Part shown: positions 24,851 to 33,196 of the stretch, piece after piece
Layout: the number at the start of each line of letters is the position of its first letter
How positions within the stretch are numbered: the stretch's first letter is position 1
From: Clostridiales bacterium DTU089
GTDB lineage: Bacteria; Bacillota; Clostridia; Oscillospirales; Acutalibacteraceae
DNA: 36,425 nucleotides
NCBI GenBank assembly: GCA_001513045.1
Contig: LFSB01000034.1
Span: 1-36,425, forward strand
Direction: 5' to 3'
Notes under the pieces: generated by a model
Told to the model about the DNA's origin: nothing
What the model saw: only the letters and a program-made list of their open reading frames with translations
The model's database searches: none
Translations under genes and position numbers: made by a program

Positions 24851-26455
24851 TTATTTAAAGGTTTCCACAAGCGAGGTGATTAGCATTATTACCTGCTGAA
24901 TAAACTGCTTGATTCTGTTTACAAGCGTAAGCTGCTCAAACGGAGTCGGCTCCGCGGGATTAGCATCCTCAAGCGGAATGAGACTGCCGTCAACGCTTGC
25001 AAGGAACTGAGGGAACTCGGTATAGGTGCCTACATCTATCTGCTTGTCGCCGTAGAGCACAAGGTCCACAAGATTCTTGAGCAGCTGCCTGCTGTCGGTA
25101 TGATTCATATATTTGCCGAACCAGGTAATATCGGGGAAGGCGCAGGTCGAAGCATCAATCTGGCGGTCGCAAGAGATATGGTTGAAGCCGGAGGGGCACT
25201 CAACCGCCTGAACATATCCGTCACCGAGAACATCATCCACTTCGGCACAGGTAGCTCCGAAGCTTTCCGCTGCAGTGGTTATTACGCTGTCGGAGAGGCG
25301 TTCGTTATCGGAGGTTACCGGAGCCATCGTATAGCCGTATTCGGCAAAAATGCCCACTCTTATGCCATCGGAGAGCATACTGCGTATTACAGCGACATTG
25401 TTGTCCTGAACACTGTCGTGATAATAATCGTTCTTTGCGATAAGACCGGCATAATGTTCAAGCTTTTCGGGAGTGTCGAAGATGGCCGCCCGGCACGCGT
25501 CATATTCCTGAGGTGACATCAGAGCGTAGAAGCCGGGCATGGTCGCGAGAGTCTTTAAGAAGCCGTCATCCATGAGCTGGTCTATAAGCGCATCGGTGAG
25601 CTTGTTTGCATAGTTTGCAACAGGCTCAAGAACACCCACGGCATACATTGACTCAAGCGCATAATATACGGCCTGAAGAATTGCGGAGCCCATCATCTTC
25701 TCGGACATAAAGCGCAGCAGAGAGGTGGTGTCTATTGAAATATTTCCGGAGAATGCGTCGCCGCAGCAGGCGACACCGTTCATTGCTCCGGCAATGAACA
25801 TAGCAGCCTCAACGGTTCCGTCATAATCGGGGTCGGTATAATAATCCTCATAGAGATAAGTGGTCAGAACACAGTTACCCATGCTCATGGCGGTAATAAC
25901 AACACGGTCAGAGCCTGTGATTTCCATAATATCCTTTATATACTCATCGAGCTGGGCGGAAATCGTGTGCATATCAAGCCGCCAGTCATAGCTGAAGGAG
26001 TAGCGGTTTTCAAAGCCGTAGGCTTCCTTTGCCTCATAGTCATTAACGGTTTTAATTCCGGTATCGGGATTCGGAACACCGTTTTCATCGCATGCAGCCT
26101 GTTGGAATATCGGAAGCAGAGCCTGAGACAGAACAGCTGCCGCAGCGTCATAATTTTCCGTGGCAATCCATACTGCGAGCTGAGGACCGTAAACAGCAAC
26201 GGATTTTGCTATTACCTCTGCCGAGGGTGCCCATATCTGTTCATCGTCATCCTCCGAGGGGGTTGAAAGACCCTTGTAGATTGACGTTCCGAAGCCGTTA
26301 ACGGTAATGACAGGAACATCACGCTCAATTGAGGCGAGGTCATTTTCGCAGGATACGGGTGCCGCCGCCGACGCAGCGAGCGCAGGGCAAAGTGTTACCG
26401 CAACCATACACAGACACATAAGAATCGTTGACAGCTTTTTCAGTGCAGATTTCAT
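24851..26455 (-). CDS. Secreted LCAT/lipase-like alpha/beta-hydrolase
   Basis: Exported protein of 534 residues. The signal peptide spans about 1-30 (KK start, hydrophobic core, ALAASAAA cleavage region). The mature protein begins with a lipase-like VPVITVNGFG strand, followed by YSFSYDWRLD, the tyrosine-aspartate-tryptophan-arginine block of LCAT-type acyltransferases and lipases, and a nucleophile elbow AMSMGN with Ser191 (A-x-S-x-G rather than G-x-S-x-G). The likely catalytic His is in GFNHISCD. The last 25 residues form a positively charged amphipathic helix, shared in style with the divergent phosphoesterase. ATG 26455 is chosen because it begins the signal peptide; AAAGGA is about 12 bases upstream, and the open frame to 26542 runs through a palindromic leader. 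Lipid or lipoglycan substrates are inferred. Confidence 0.78.
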   Translation of the reverse strand: MKSALKKLSTILMCLCMVAVTLCPALAASAAAPVSCENDLASIERDVPVITVNGFGTSIYKGLSTPSEDDDEQIWAPSAEVIAKSVAVYGPQLAVWIATENYDAAAAVLSQALLPIFQQAACDENGVPNPDTGIKTVNDYEAKEAYGFENRYSFSYDWRLDMHTISAQLDEYIKDIMEITGSDRVVITAMSMGNCVLTTYLYEDYYTDPDYDGTVEAAMFIAGAMNGVACCGDAFSGNISIDTTSLLRFMSEKMMGSAILQAVYYALESMYAVGVLEPVANYANKLTDALIDQLMDDGFLKTLATMPGFYALMSPQEYDACRAAIFDTPEKLEHYAGLIAKNDYYHDSVQDNNVAVIRSMLSDGIRVGIFAEYGYTMAPVTSDNERLSDSVITTAAESFGATCAEVDDVLGDGYVQAVECPSGFNHISCDRQIDASTCAFPDITWFGKYMNHTDSRQLLKNLVDLVLYGDKQIDVGTYTEFPQFLASVDGSLIPLEDANPAEPTPFEQLTLVNRIKQFIQQVIMLITSLVETFK

Positions 26456-26481
26456 TTTTATGACCATTCCTTTCCGCCGAG

Positions 26482-26572
26482 CCGCAAACTTTGTGGCGGT
26501 TTCGGCTTGCCGAAATGACGGTCGTTGACCGTCAAGGCACAAATTTGCCGTTTGAAAGATTTATCTTTCAAA
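26482..26572 (-). repeat. Chain of five adjacent short palindromes in a leader
   Basis: Back-to-back inverted repeats: CCGCAA/TTGTGG (26482-26496), TTTCGGC/GCCGAAA with a TT loop (26500-26515), TGACGGT/ACCGTCA (26516-26534), GGCA/TGCC (26536-26549) and TTTGAAAGAT/ATCTTTCAAA (26551-26572). They lie between the predicted promoter and the ribosome site of the lipase-like gene, so they would be transcribed. They may be a structured leader RNA or a REP/MITE-like dispersed repeat. Confidence 0.7.
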
Positions 26573-26613
26573 CTTTAGCCCCCGTTTTATATAAATTTAA
26601 AAACCCAATTGTT

Positions 26614-26642
26614 ATTGTATGATATTTTTCGGAAACAGTCAA
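26614..26642 (-). promoter_or_regulatory. Promoter of the lipase-like gene
   Basis: Minus strand: TTGACT (26637-26642), a 17-base spacer, TACAAT (26614-26619). Transcription would begin near 26607, giving a leader of about 150 bases that contains the palindrome chain. Confidence 0.65.
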
Positions 26643-26659
26643 TAGGGATAAGGATTTTC

Positions 26660-26688
26660 TTGACAAGGCATCTGTATAATGTTAAAAT
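26660..26688 (+). promoter_or_regulatory. Promoter of the secreted phosphoesterase
   Basis: Perfect TTGACA (26660-26665), a 17-base spacer, TAAAAT (26683-26688). It is back to back with the divergent promoter, with only 17 bases between the two -35 boxes, so the two genes may be co-regulated. Confidence 0.65.
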
Positions 26689-26773
26689 CTAACTAAATAT
26701 TAAGAAAATGCGGCGTCGGTTGCGGATACCTGATATGCTTCTGCGTCCCGCCGCGAAAGGAACGATTGCAAGC

Positions 26774-28492
26774 ATGAAAAAACTCATATCTGTTTTCCTT
26801 TGTATTTCACTTTTGGTATCCGTCACGGGAATATGTGCCGTTGCGGCGCAGCCCGATGAGGGGATAAGCTTTGCTCTGGCATCGGATTTGCATTACAATG
26901 TTCCCCGCGATGCTATCGAGGGGGAAATTGACGACCCGATATTCTGGTATTCAAACCGGCGTGCGGCAATGAATGATGAGAGCGGCTTTATTATAGATGA
27001 GTTTCTCAGACAGTGCGCGCAGGACGAAGAGTGCGAATTTGTGCTCATTTCCGGCGACCTTGCCGACCACGGCAGAACAATTCCTCAGGAGCATTACGAT
27101 ATGGCTGAAAAGCTGCGTGCCTTTGAGGAGTCGAGCGGCAAGCAGGTTTATGTAATAAACGGCAACCATGATGCAAGCGAGGATTCACAGACCACCTTTG
27201 CGGATTTCATGAGAATATATGCCGATTTCGGATACGACAAGGCGCTCGCGACCGATGAGGGAACCTGCTCATATACGGCAAACCTCGGAACAAAATACAG
27301 GCTCATAGCTCTCGACAGCTGCGGAAAGACCGCCTCGACGGAGGACGGAATGTCGCAGGAAAAGCTGGACTGGGTTCATGAGCAGGCGGATGCGGCAAAG
27401 CGTGACGGCAGATATCCCATACTCATGATGCATCATAATTTGCTCGACCACATGCCGCTCGAGAGGATAATATCCAGGAATTTTATTGTAAGATTTCACT
27501 ATACCACGGCAGAGCTGTTTGCCGACTGGGGTATAAAGCTTGTGTTTACCGGACATGAGCATTGCAGTGACGCCACCTCGTTTACGAGCGCTCTCGGCAA
27601 TGTCATATACGATTTTGCAACCACGGCGCTTACAATGTATCCCCTTGAGTACAGGATGTTTTCAATTACGGAAAATGAAATAGAATACACCGCAAAAAGC
27701 ATTGATTCCATAGATACCGATGCTCTCACTGCAAGAGTGAGCGGGTATTCGCCTGAGCAGATAAGCCTTATGAACAGTGATATGCGCGCGTATTCAAAGG
27801 GCTTTTTGAAGAAGGGCATAGAATATCGTCTGAGTCTCTCGCTTTCAATGGAAAAGCTCGGCATTGCGGAGGATGCGATTTATTACAACCTTGTAAAAAC
27901 AGCGGTTGAGGGCATAACCGATATTCTTTCAATGCCGCTTTACGGAGACAACAGCGTTCAGCAGATTGCCGAACAGTACGGCACACAGCTGCCCGACAGC
28001 GATTTTGAAACCGGCTGGGACCTTGTGACGGATGTCGTTGCCGCGCACTATGCCGGTGAGGAGGCGTACGACCTCGACGGTCCGGAGGTTACTTTACTGC
28101 TGAAAACGCTTGTGCTTATACTTAAAACCGATCTCGCCGCGGTGAGTGACGAGCTGTTTCTCGGTGTGGCGCGTGATATGCTTGAGCAGCTCGGTGCGGA
28201 CGTCATTTCGGATGAGCTTACCGAGCTGGGCAATTCAGTGTACGGCTCCGTTGAGGCGGGTCAGTATTTCATCCTTGCGCTTGTATCTCCCTTGCTCTAC
28301 GGCTTTGCTTATGATGATGACGGCGTGAACGATAACAACGGAATACTTCCCGGCTACGGCAGCGTGTCCGCCGGAGAAAACCTTGCGAATATAGGAGCAA
28401 ATGTTACCGGTATTGCGGCAAGAATTACGCATTTTGTACAAATGATTATGAAGTACGTCAATATGCTTGCAAACCTGAAAGAGGCATTTTAA
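26774..28492 (+). CDS. Secreted calcineurin-like metallophosphoesterase
   Basis: Exported phosphoesterase of 572 residues. The signal peptide is at 1-25 (KK, hydrophobic core, AVAAQ). All metal motifs are intact: D38 and H40 (ASDLHYN), GD in ISGDLADHG, GNHD in INGNHDAS, MMHHN, and GHEH in FTGHEHCSD. After about residue 320 comes a helical region of about 230 residues without a recognised domain, then a C-terminal amphipathic tail (ITHFVQMIMKYVNML). Start: ATG 26774 begins the signal peptide, with AAAGGA 12 bases upstream; the frame is open back to 26708 but without export features. It differs from the nearby non-secreted phosphoesterase in having no FN3-like or stalk domain. Substrate unknown; a nucleotide, phospholipid or cell-wall phosphoester is possible. 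Confidence 0.85.
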   Translation: MKKLISVFLCISLLVSVTGICAVAAQPDEGISFALASDLHYNVPRDAIEGEIDDPIFWYSNRRAAMNDESGFIIDEFLRQCAQDEECEFVLISGDLADHGRTIPQEHYDMAEKLRAFEESSGKQVYVINGNHDASEDSQTTFADFMRIYADFGYDKALATDEGTCSYTANLGTKYRLIALDSCGKTASTEDGMSQEKLDWVHEQADAAKRDGRYPILMMHHNLLDHMPLERIISRNFIVRFHYTTAELFADWGIKLVFTGHEHCSDATSFTSALGNVIYDFATTALTMYPLEYRMFSITENEIEYTAKSIDSIDTDALTARVSGYSPEQISLMNSDMRAYSKGFLKKGIEYRLSLSLSMEKLGIAEDAIYYNLVKTAVEGITDILSMPLYGDNSVQQIAEQYGTQLPDSDFETGWDLVTDVVAAHYAGEEAYDLDGPEVTLLLKTLVLILKTDLAAVSDELFLGVARDMLEQLGADVISDELTELGNSVYGSVEAGQYFILALVSPLLYGFAYDDDGVNDNNGILPGYGSVSAGENLANIGANVTGIAARITHFVQMIMKYVNMLANLKEAF

Positions 28493-28511
28493 ACCGCCGA
28501 TATATGTGTAT

Positions 28512-28552
28512 AAAACCGCCCGGCTGCACTTATAGCAGTCGGGCGGATTTTT
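28512..28552. terminator. Bidirectional terminator
   Basis: Stem CCGCCCGGCTGC (28516-28527) / GCAGTCGGGCGG (28535-28546), one G-U, flanked by AAAA on the left and TTTTT on the right. It separates the secreted phosphoesterase (plus) from argD (minus). Confidence 0.88.
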
Positions 28553-28553
28553 C

Positions 28554-29714
28554 TTATTCGGCGGCCTTTTTAATTGTTTCAACCGCTTTCTCAAGCAGAG
28601 GCATCGGTATGTTGAGCGCGGGTAACAGACGAACCTTGTTTTTCGCGGTCAGAGGTATAATGCCGTTTCTTATACATTCAAGCACAACCTCTTTTGCGGG
28701 CTTTTCTGTTTCTATTCCGAGCATAAGACCTATTCCGCTGATGCTCTTTATACCCTTTGCTCCGGAGAGGGCGGAAATTATATACTCGCTCTTTTCCCTG
28801 ACCTCACACATAAGCGTATCATCAAGTCTTTTCAGCACGCTCAGTGCTCCGGCGGCGCATACGGGATTGCCTCCGAAGGTCGAGCCGTGACTTCCGGCTC
28901 CGAGAACAGCTTGAACCCTTTCGGAAAACATTGTCGCACCCAGCGGCAGACCTCCGGCAAGACCCTTTGCCGTTGATACAATATCGGGATGTATGCCGTA
29001 ATTCATATAGCAGTACAGCTCACCGGTGCGCCCGTTACCCGTTTGCACCTCGTCAATTATCAGGAGTATATCGTTATCGTCACAAAGCTTCTGAACCTCG
29101 GCGACGAAAGACCTGTCGAGCACGAGCACTCCGCCCTCGCCCTGAATAAGCTCCATCATGACGGCACAGACCTTGTTTTCGCACAAAAGCGCCTTTACGG
29201 AGTCGATGTCGTTCGCCTGAGCGTACACAAAGCCCTCCGTGAACGGGCAAAAATCCTTATGAAAAACGTCCTGACCTGTTGCGGAAAGCGTTGTAACCGT
29301 GCGCCCGTGGAAGCTGTTTTTCAGCGTTATTATCGTGCTGCGTCTCTCGCCGTATTTGTCGGAGGAGTATTTGCGCGCAGCCTTGATTGCGCACTCGTTT
29401 GCTTCGGCTCCGGAGTTTCCGAAAAACACCTTCTTCATGCCTGATTTTTCACACAGAAGTGCCGCGAGCTGCGCCTGAGGAGCGGTGTAGTAAAGATTTG
29501 AGGCATGCTGGAGCGTGTTCAGCTGCCCGGTAACCGCCGCTGTCCATTCTTCGTCACAAAAGCCGAAGGTGTTGACTGCTATACCGCCGCCGAGGTCGAT
29601 ATACTCAGTGCCGGACTCGTCATACACAAGCGAGCCCTTGCCGCGTACAAGATACAGGTCAAACCGCGCATAGGTGTTTGCTATATAGGTGCTGTCGAGC
29701 TGTTTTATATCCAT
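28554..29714 (-). CDS. argD: Acetylornithine aminotransferase
   Basis: PLP-dependent class III aminotransferase of 386 residues, the family's normal size. It converts N-acetylglutamate-5-semialdehyde to N-acetylornithine with glutamate as amino donor. Seen: FGNSGAEANECAIKAARK, the IDEVQTGNGRTG block with the PLP Asp, catalytic Lys250 in STAKGLAGGLPLGA, and GSHGSTFGGNPVCAAGAL. ATG 29714 gives the usual N-terminus with YIANTYARFDL; AAAGGA is 12 bases upstream. The frame is open to 29807 into argB but offers no ribosome site. It is the last gene of the argCJBD operon, 46 bases after argB. Confidence 0.95.
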   Translation of the reverse strand: MDIKQLDSTYIANTYARFDLYLVRGKGSLVYDESGTEYIDLGGGIAVNTFGFCDEEWTAAVTGQLNTLQHASNLYYTAPQAQLAALLCEKSGMKKVFFGNSGAEANECAIKAARKYSSDKYGERRSTIITLKNSFHGRTVTTLSATGQDVFHKDFCPFTEGFVYAQANDIDSVKALLCENKVCAVMMELIQGEGGVLVLDRSFVAEVQKLCDDNDILLIIDEVQTGNGRTGELYCYMNYGIHPDIVSTAKGLAGGLPLGATMFSERVQAVLGAGSHGSTFGGNPVCAAGALSVLKRLDDTLMCEVREKSEYIISALSGAKGIKSISGIGLMLGIETEKPAKEVVLECIRNGIIPLTAKNKVRLLPALNIPMPLLEKAVETIKKAAE

Positions 29715-29760
29715 ATTTTTGATTATTCCTTTCGCTTCGGGAAAAAGCAGCTTCCCGCTT

Positions 29761-30618
29761 TCAGAATCTGAACATCGTTCCGACGCCGGAATCCGTAAGA
29801 ATTTCAATGAGAAGCGAGTGGGGCTTGCGTCCGTCGATTATGAACACGCGTCCGACACCGAGACGTATTGCCTCAACGCAGCATTCCGCCTTGGGAATCA
29901 TGCCTCCGGAGATAACATCCATGTTTATGAGCTTGGGAACCTGTGAAACGCGGATTTCCGACATGAGTGTGTCCTCGTCCTTGGGGTCCTTCATAATGCC
30001 GAGGGTGTCGGTCATGAGAATAAAGCTCTGCGCTTTGAGGCTTCCGGCGATTCTTGAGGCGGCTGTGTCTGCATTTATGTTGTAGACATTGCCCTCGGAG
30101 TCGGTTCCGACCGTTGACACCACGGGGATATATCCCTTATCGAGCAGGTCGAGTATCGGCTCGGTGTTGATTTTTGTTATATCTCCGACATATCCGAGCT
30201 CCTCACTGACAGGCTTGGCTTCAATGAGGTGGTCATCCATGCCGCTGATGCCGATTGCCTTACCGCCCATACTGTCTATGAGCGCAACGAGGCTTTTGCT
30301 TATTTTTCCGGCAAGCACCATCTGGACTATTTCCGCAGTTTCCTTGTCGGTTACACGCAGACCGTCGACAAATTCGCTCTTTTTGCCGATTTTATTGAGC
30401 ATTTCGGTGATTTCGGGGCCTCCGCCGTGTACGAGTACAACCTTTATGCCGATAAGCGAGAGCAGAACAATATCGCCCATAACCGCTTTTTTCAGCTCAT
30501 CGTTTATCATTGCGTTGCCGCCGTATTTTACCACGACGATTTTGTTGTAGTATTTTTGAATATAGGGGAGTGCTTGAGTGAGAACCTCTGCCCTCTGAAT
30601 GTCTGAAAACTTTTCCAC
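29761..30618 (-). CDS. argB: Acetylglutamate kinase
   Basis: Amino-acid kinase of 285 residues that phosphorylates N-acetylglutamate. Seen: the VVKYGGNAM phosphate loop, VHGGGPEI, the substrate segment FVDGLRVTD, NINADTAASRIAGSL, and PKAECCVEAIRLGVGRVFIIDGR. The N-terminal helix (RAEVLTQALPYIQKYY) before the kinase fold is the type that forms hexamers sensitive to arginine feedback. The start is GTG 30618 with AGGAGG about 8 bases upstream. It is 19 bases after argJ. Confidence 0.96.
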   Translation of the reverse strand: MEKFSDIQRAEVLTQALPYIQKYYNKIVVVKYGGNAMINDELKKAVMGDIVLLSLIGIKVVLVHGGGPEITEMLNKIGKKSEFVDGLRVTDKETAEIVQMVLAGKISKSLVALIDSMGGKAIGISGMDDHLIEAKPVSEELGYVGDITKINTEPILDLLDKGYIPVVSTVGTDSEGNVYNINADTAASRIAGSLKAQSFILMTDTLGIMKDPKDEDTLMSEIRVSQVPKLINMDVISGGMIPKAECCVEAIRLGVGRVFIIDGRKPHSLLIEILTDSGVGTMFRF

Positions 30619-30637
30619 TGTATTTTCCTCCTTATAA

Positions 30638-31852
30638 TCAGGTTCTGTAATCGCCGTTTATTTTGACGTAATCGTATGTGAGGTCGCAGCCCCATGCGAC
30701 TGCCGAGGCGTTGCCGTCCCCGAGCATTGCTTTTACGGTTATTTCATCCTCGGAGAGGATTTTTTTCGCGTCCTCCTCGGAAAAATCAATTCCGGAGCCG
30801 TTGACGCATACCGTTATTTCTCCTGCACGCGAGACAAAGGATACCGAAATTTTTGTTACGTCTGTCTCCGCTCCGCTGTAACCTATGGCGCAGAGCACGC
30901 GTCCCCAGTTGGCATCCGCGCCGAACATCGCGGCCTTGAAAAGGCTCGAGCAGATAACGGACTTGGCTATGAGCTTGGCATTTTTCTCATCAAGCGCACC
31001 GGTGACCGCACATTCGAGAAGCTTTGTGGCGCCCTCGCCGTCCTTGGCAATTGTGCGGCACAGCTTGACCATAAGCAGGTTCAGCGCCTTTTCAAACTCG
31101 CAGAGGCCTTCGTCAGGGCAGGTTATTTCCTCATTACCTGCCATGCCGTTCGCGAGAATGCTTACCATATCGTTTGTAGAGGTGTCACCGTCAATGCTTA
31201 TCATGTTGAAGGTGTCCTTTACCGTGTCCGATAACGCTTTTGAAAGCATTGCCGGCGATATGGCCGCATCAGTGGTGAGAAAGCAAAGCATTGTTGCCAT
31301 GTTCGGATGTATCATGCCCGAGCCCTTGGCTATGCCGCCTATAAAGCACTCTTTGCCTGAGAGAGAAAACTTTACGGCGTACTCCTTGAGCACGGTGTCG
31401 GTTGTCATTATTGCGGTTGCGGCGTGTTCGCTGCCGTCCTGAGCAAGATTTTTAACAAGCTCGGGCATACCGCTTTCAATGGCGTGAACATTGAGAGGCT
31501 GTCCTATTACGCCGGTGGAGGCGATAATTACGTCACCTGAGGGAATGCCGGCGTATTTTTCCACGAAGCCGCACATCTTTTCCGCAATTTCCACTCCGTC
31601 GGCGTTGCAGGTGTTGGCATTTCCGCTGTTGCAGATTACGGCACTTGCGTAGCCGTCGGAAATATTCTTCTTTGTCACCGCTATCGGCGCACCCTTTACA
31701 AGATTCTGAGTGTATACTGCGGCGGCTGCGGCTCGTTTTTCGCTCACTATGAGGGCGAGGTCCTTTTTAGTCTTGTTTTTGCGCAGTCCGCAGTAAACCC
31801 CGGACGCCTTATATCCCTTTGCGGCACAAATGCCGCCGTTTACAAACTCCAT
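30638..31852 (-). CDS. argJ: Glutamate/ornithine N-acetyltransferase
   Basis: ArgJ of 404 residues, which recycles the acetyl group from N-acetylornithine to glutamate and in some species also makes acetylglutamate from acetyl-CoA. The self-cleavage site is intact: KGSGMIHPNMATML with Thr187 as the new N-terminal nucleophile of the beta chain. Other family blocks are CNSGNANTCNADG and SIDGDTSTNDMV. GGAGG lies 7 bases before ATG. Because no argA or argE is seen, the cyclic acetyl route is implied. Whether this ArgJ is mono- or bifunctional cannot be told. Confidence 0.96.
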   Translation of the reverse strand: MEFVNGGICAAKGYKASGVYCGLRKNKTKKDLALIVSEKRAAAAAVYTQNLVKGAPIAVTKKNISDGYASAVICNSGNANTCNADGVEIAEKMCGFVEKYAGIPSGDVIIASTGVIGQPLNVHAIESGMPELVKNLAQDGSEHAATAIMTTDTVLKEYAVKFSLSGKECFIGGIAKGSGMIHPNMATMLCFLTTDAAISPAMLSKALSDTVKDTFNMISIDGDTSTNDMVSILANGMAGNEEITCPDEGLCEFEKALNLLMVKLCRTIAKDGEGATKLLECAVTGALDEKNAKLIAKSVICSSLFKAAMFGADANWGRVLCAIGYSGAETDVTKISVSFVSRAGEITVCVNGSGIDFSEEDAKKILSEDEITVKAMLGDGNASAVAWGCDLTYDYVKINGDYRT

Positions 31853-31873
31853 GTTGTTTTCCTCCGATTTATA

Positions 31874-32806
31874 TTATATAACAAGCCCCGTGGCTTCGGG
31901 GTTGCCGAGAAGTATGTTCATGCATTGAACCGCGGCGGCGGATGCGCCCTTGCCGAGGTTGTCAAATCGCGAAACAATCAATATTCTGTCATCGTTCCCC
32001 TCCACGGAAATCACCATATTGTCCTTGCCTGCGAGGGTGTCGGCGGAAAGGGAGGCGTTTTCTCCGGTATACGGTAAAACCGTCACAAGCGGCTGCGAAT
32101 CGTAATTTTGTGAAAGTATTTCACAAACGTCCTGCGCGGTGAGCTTTTTATCGAGCAATCGGGGAATAAGCGGAACAGTTACCTCCATGCCGCGTGGATA
32201 ATTTGCCACCACCGGACAAAATACCGGCTCGTTTTCAAGTGACGGAATGGCCTTCATCTCTTTCAGATGCTTGTGCTGCTGCGCGGTAGCGTACTGACGG
32301 GGCGCGTCAAGCGAGGAATCGGTGCAGCTTTCATATTGAGCTATCATCTTTTTGCCGCCGCCGGTATAGCCTGTTACGGAAAAGCAAACGAAAGGATAAT
32401 CTCTGCCGACGGCGCCCGAGGCGACCAGAGGATATACCGCACTTATAAATCCGCTCGCATGGCAACCAGGCACGGCAATTCTTGAACCGGAAGCTATTGC
32501 AAAGCGATAGGCGCGGGAAAGCTCCGGAAAGCCGTAAGCCCAGCCGGGAAGCGTACGATGGGCGGTAGAGGTGTCTATGATTTTCACGGCATCGTTTTCA
32601 ACAAGCGATACGGATTCGCGCGCAGCATCGTCCGGAAGACAAAGAAAAGTGATATCGGATGAGTTTATCATCTCCCGGCGTTTGGCGGTTGATTTTCGTT
32701 CCTCTTCACTGAGGGTGAGCAGCTCTATGCCCTCAAAATCAGCGAGCCTGTCATATATCAGCAGTCCGGTTGTGCCCTCTCTGCCGTCTATAAATACCTT
32801 TTTCAT
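31874..32806 (-). CDS. argC: N-acetyl-gamma-glutamyl-phosphate reductase, short type
   Basis: NADPH-dependent reductase of 310 residues making N-acetylglutamate semialdehyde. The catalytic Cys is C115 in VPGCHASG. The N-terminus FIDGREGTTGLLIYDRL and total length match the short type-2 ArgC rather than the ~345-residue form common in Bacillus (GxxGYxGxEL). First gene of argCJBD, 21 bases before argJ. The ribosome site is weak (GGTAAG). The predicted leader is about 110 bases. Control by ArgR/AhrC is indicated by ARG boxes flanking the promoter. Confidence 0.94.
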   Translation of the reverse strand: MKKVFIDGREGTTGLLIYDRLADFEGIELLTLSEEERKSTAKRREMINSSDITFLCLPDDAARESVSLVENDAVKIIDTSTAHRTLPGWAYGFPELSRAYRFAIASGSRIAVPGCHASGFISAVYPLVASGAVGRDYPFVCFSVTGYTGGGKKMIAQYESCTDSSLDAPRQYATAQQHKHLKEMKAIPSLENEPVFCPVVANYPRGMEVTVPLIPRLLDKKLTAQDVCEILSQNYDSQPLVTVLPYTGENASLSADTLAGKDNMVISVEGNDDRILIVSRFDNLGKGASAAAVQCMNILLGNPEATGLVI

Positions 32807-32904
32807 TTTACTTACCGGATTTCAATATGCACGGTGCACGGCACGGCATAAGATGAAAATTTGTTGCGGTATGCCGGAGACGCAAGGTGTATATCTGCCT
32901 TTCT

Positions 32905-32919
32905 TGTAATATTTATACA
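32905..32919 (-). promoter_or_regulatory. Second, weaker ARG-box-like dyad at the argC start site
   Basis: TGTA-N7-TACA dyad covering the predicted transcription start. Spacing is one base longer than a perfect ARG box, so it would be a weak partner site for the strong box upstream. Confidence 0.4.
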
Positions 32920-32922
32920 CAG

Positions 32923-32950
32923 ATTATACACTCAAACCTGTAAAAATCAA
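32923..32950 (-). promoter_or_regulatory. Promoter of argCJBD
   Basis: Minus strand: TTGATT (32945-32950), a 16-base spacer and a perfect TATAAT (32923-32928). It is bracketed by the two ARG-box elements. Confidence 0.7.
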
Positions 32951-32958
32951 GGGTTTTA

Positions 32959-32972
32959 TGAATATTTATTCA
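32959..32972. promoter_or_regulatory. ARG box (ArgR/AhrC operator)
   Basis: TGAATATTTATTCA is an exact match to the consensus TGAAT-wwww-ATTCA and a perfect dyad. It lies 8 bases upstream of the argC -35 box, fitting arginine-dependent repression of the operon. Confidence 0.82.
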
Positions 32973-33031
32973 ATTTTTTTGCAAGTTCATTACATTTGTC
33001 AAATAATTTTAGAAAATTTCGCGATTTTCTA

Positions 33032-33060
33032 TTGATTTAACCGAAACTTTGTGTTAACAT
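33032..33060 (+). promoter_or_regulatory. Promoter of the tRNA gene
   Basis: TTGATT (33032-33037), a 17-base spacer and TAACAT (33055-33060), about 60 bases before the tRNA. Confidence 0.5.
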
Positions 33061-33120
33061 ATCAAACGCGTTAGGTTTGCAGGCAATGTTCCGGCACGCT
33101 TAACCGAAAAATAATTCCAT

Positions 33121-33196
33121 GGGGCATTAGCTCAGCTGGGAGAGCGCTACACTGGCAGTGTAGAGGTCAGCGGTTCGATCCCGCTATGCTCCACCA
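33121..33196 (+). tRNA. tRNA-Ala (GGC anticodon)
   Basis: Full cloverleaf of 76 bases with encoded CCA. Acceptor GGGGCAT/ATGCTCC (one G-U), D stem GCTC/GAGC with AGCTGGGA loop, anticodon stem CTACA/TGTAG with loop CTGGCAG (anticodon GGC, reads GCC/GCU Ala codons), variable loop AGGTC, T stem AGCGG/CCGCT with TTCGATC. A terminator follows at once. It stands alone, outside any rRNA operon, and marks the border to a region of different character. Confidence 0.97.

Noticed and set aside
26456-26542. N-terminal extension of the lipase-like protein (29 residues)
   Set aside because: It is translated from the palindrome chain, hides the signal peptide and has no ribosome site of its own.
26660-26680. 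TTGACA followed by TATAAT at 26675-26680 as one promoter
   Set aside because: The spacer would be only 9 bases; TAAAAT at 26683 gives the proper 17-base spacing.
30885-31442. 185-residue serine/alanine-rich plus-strand ORF inside argJ
   Set aside because: Typical antisense shadow; argJ carries the intact self-cleavage motif on the other strand.
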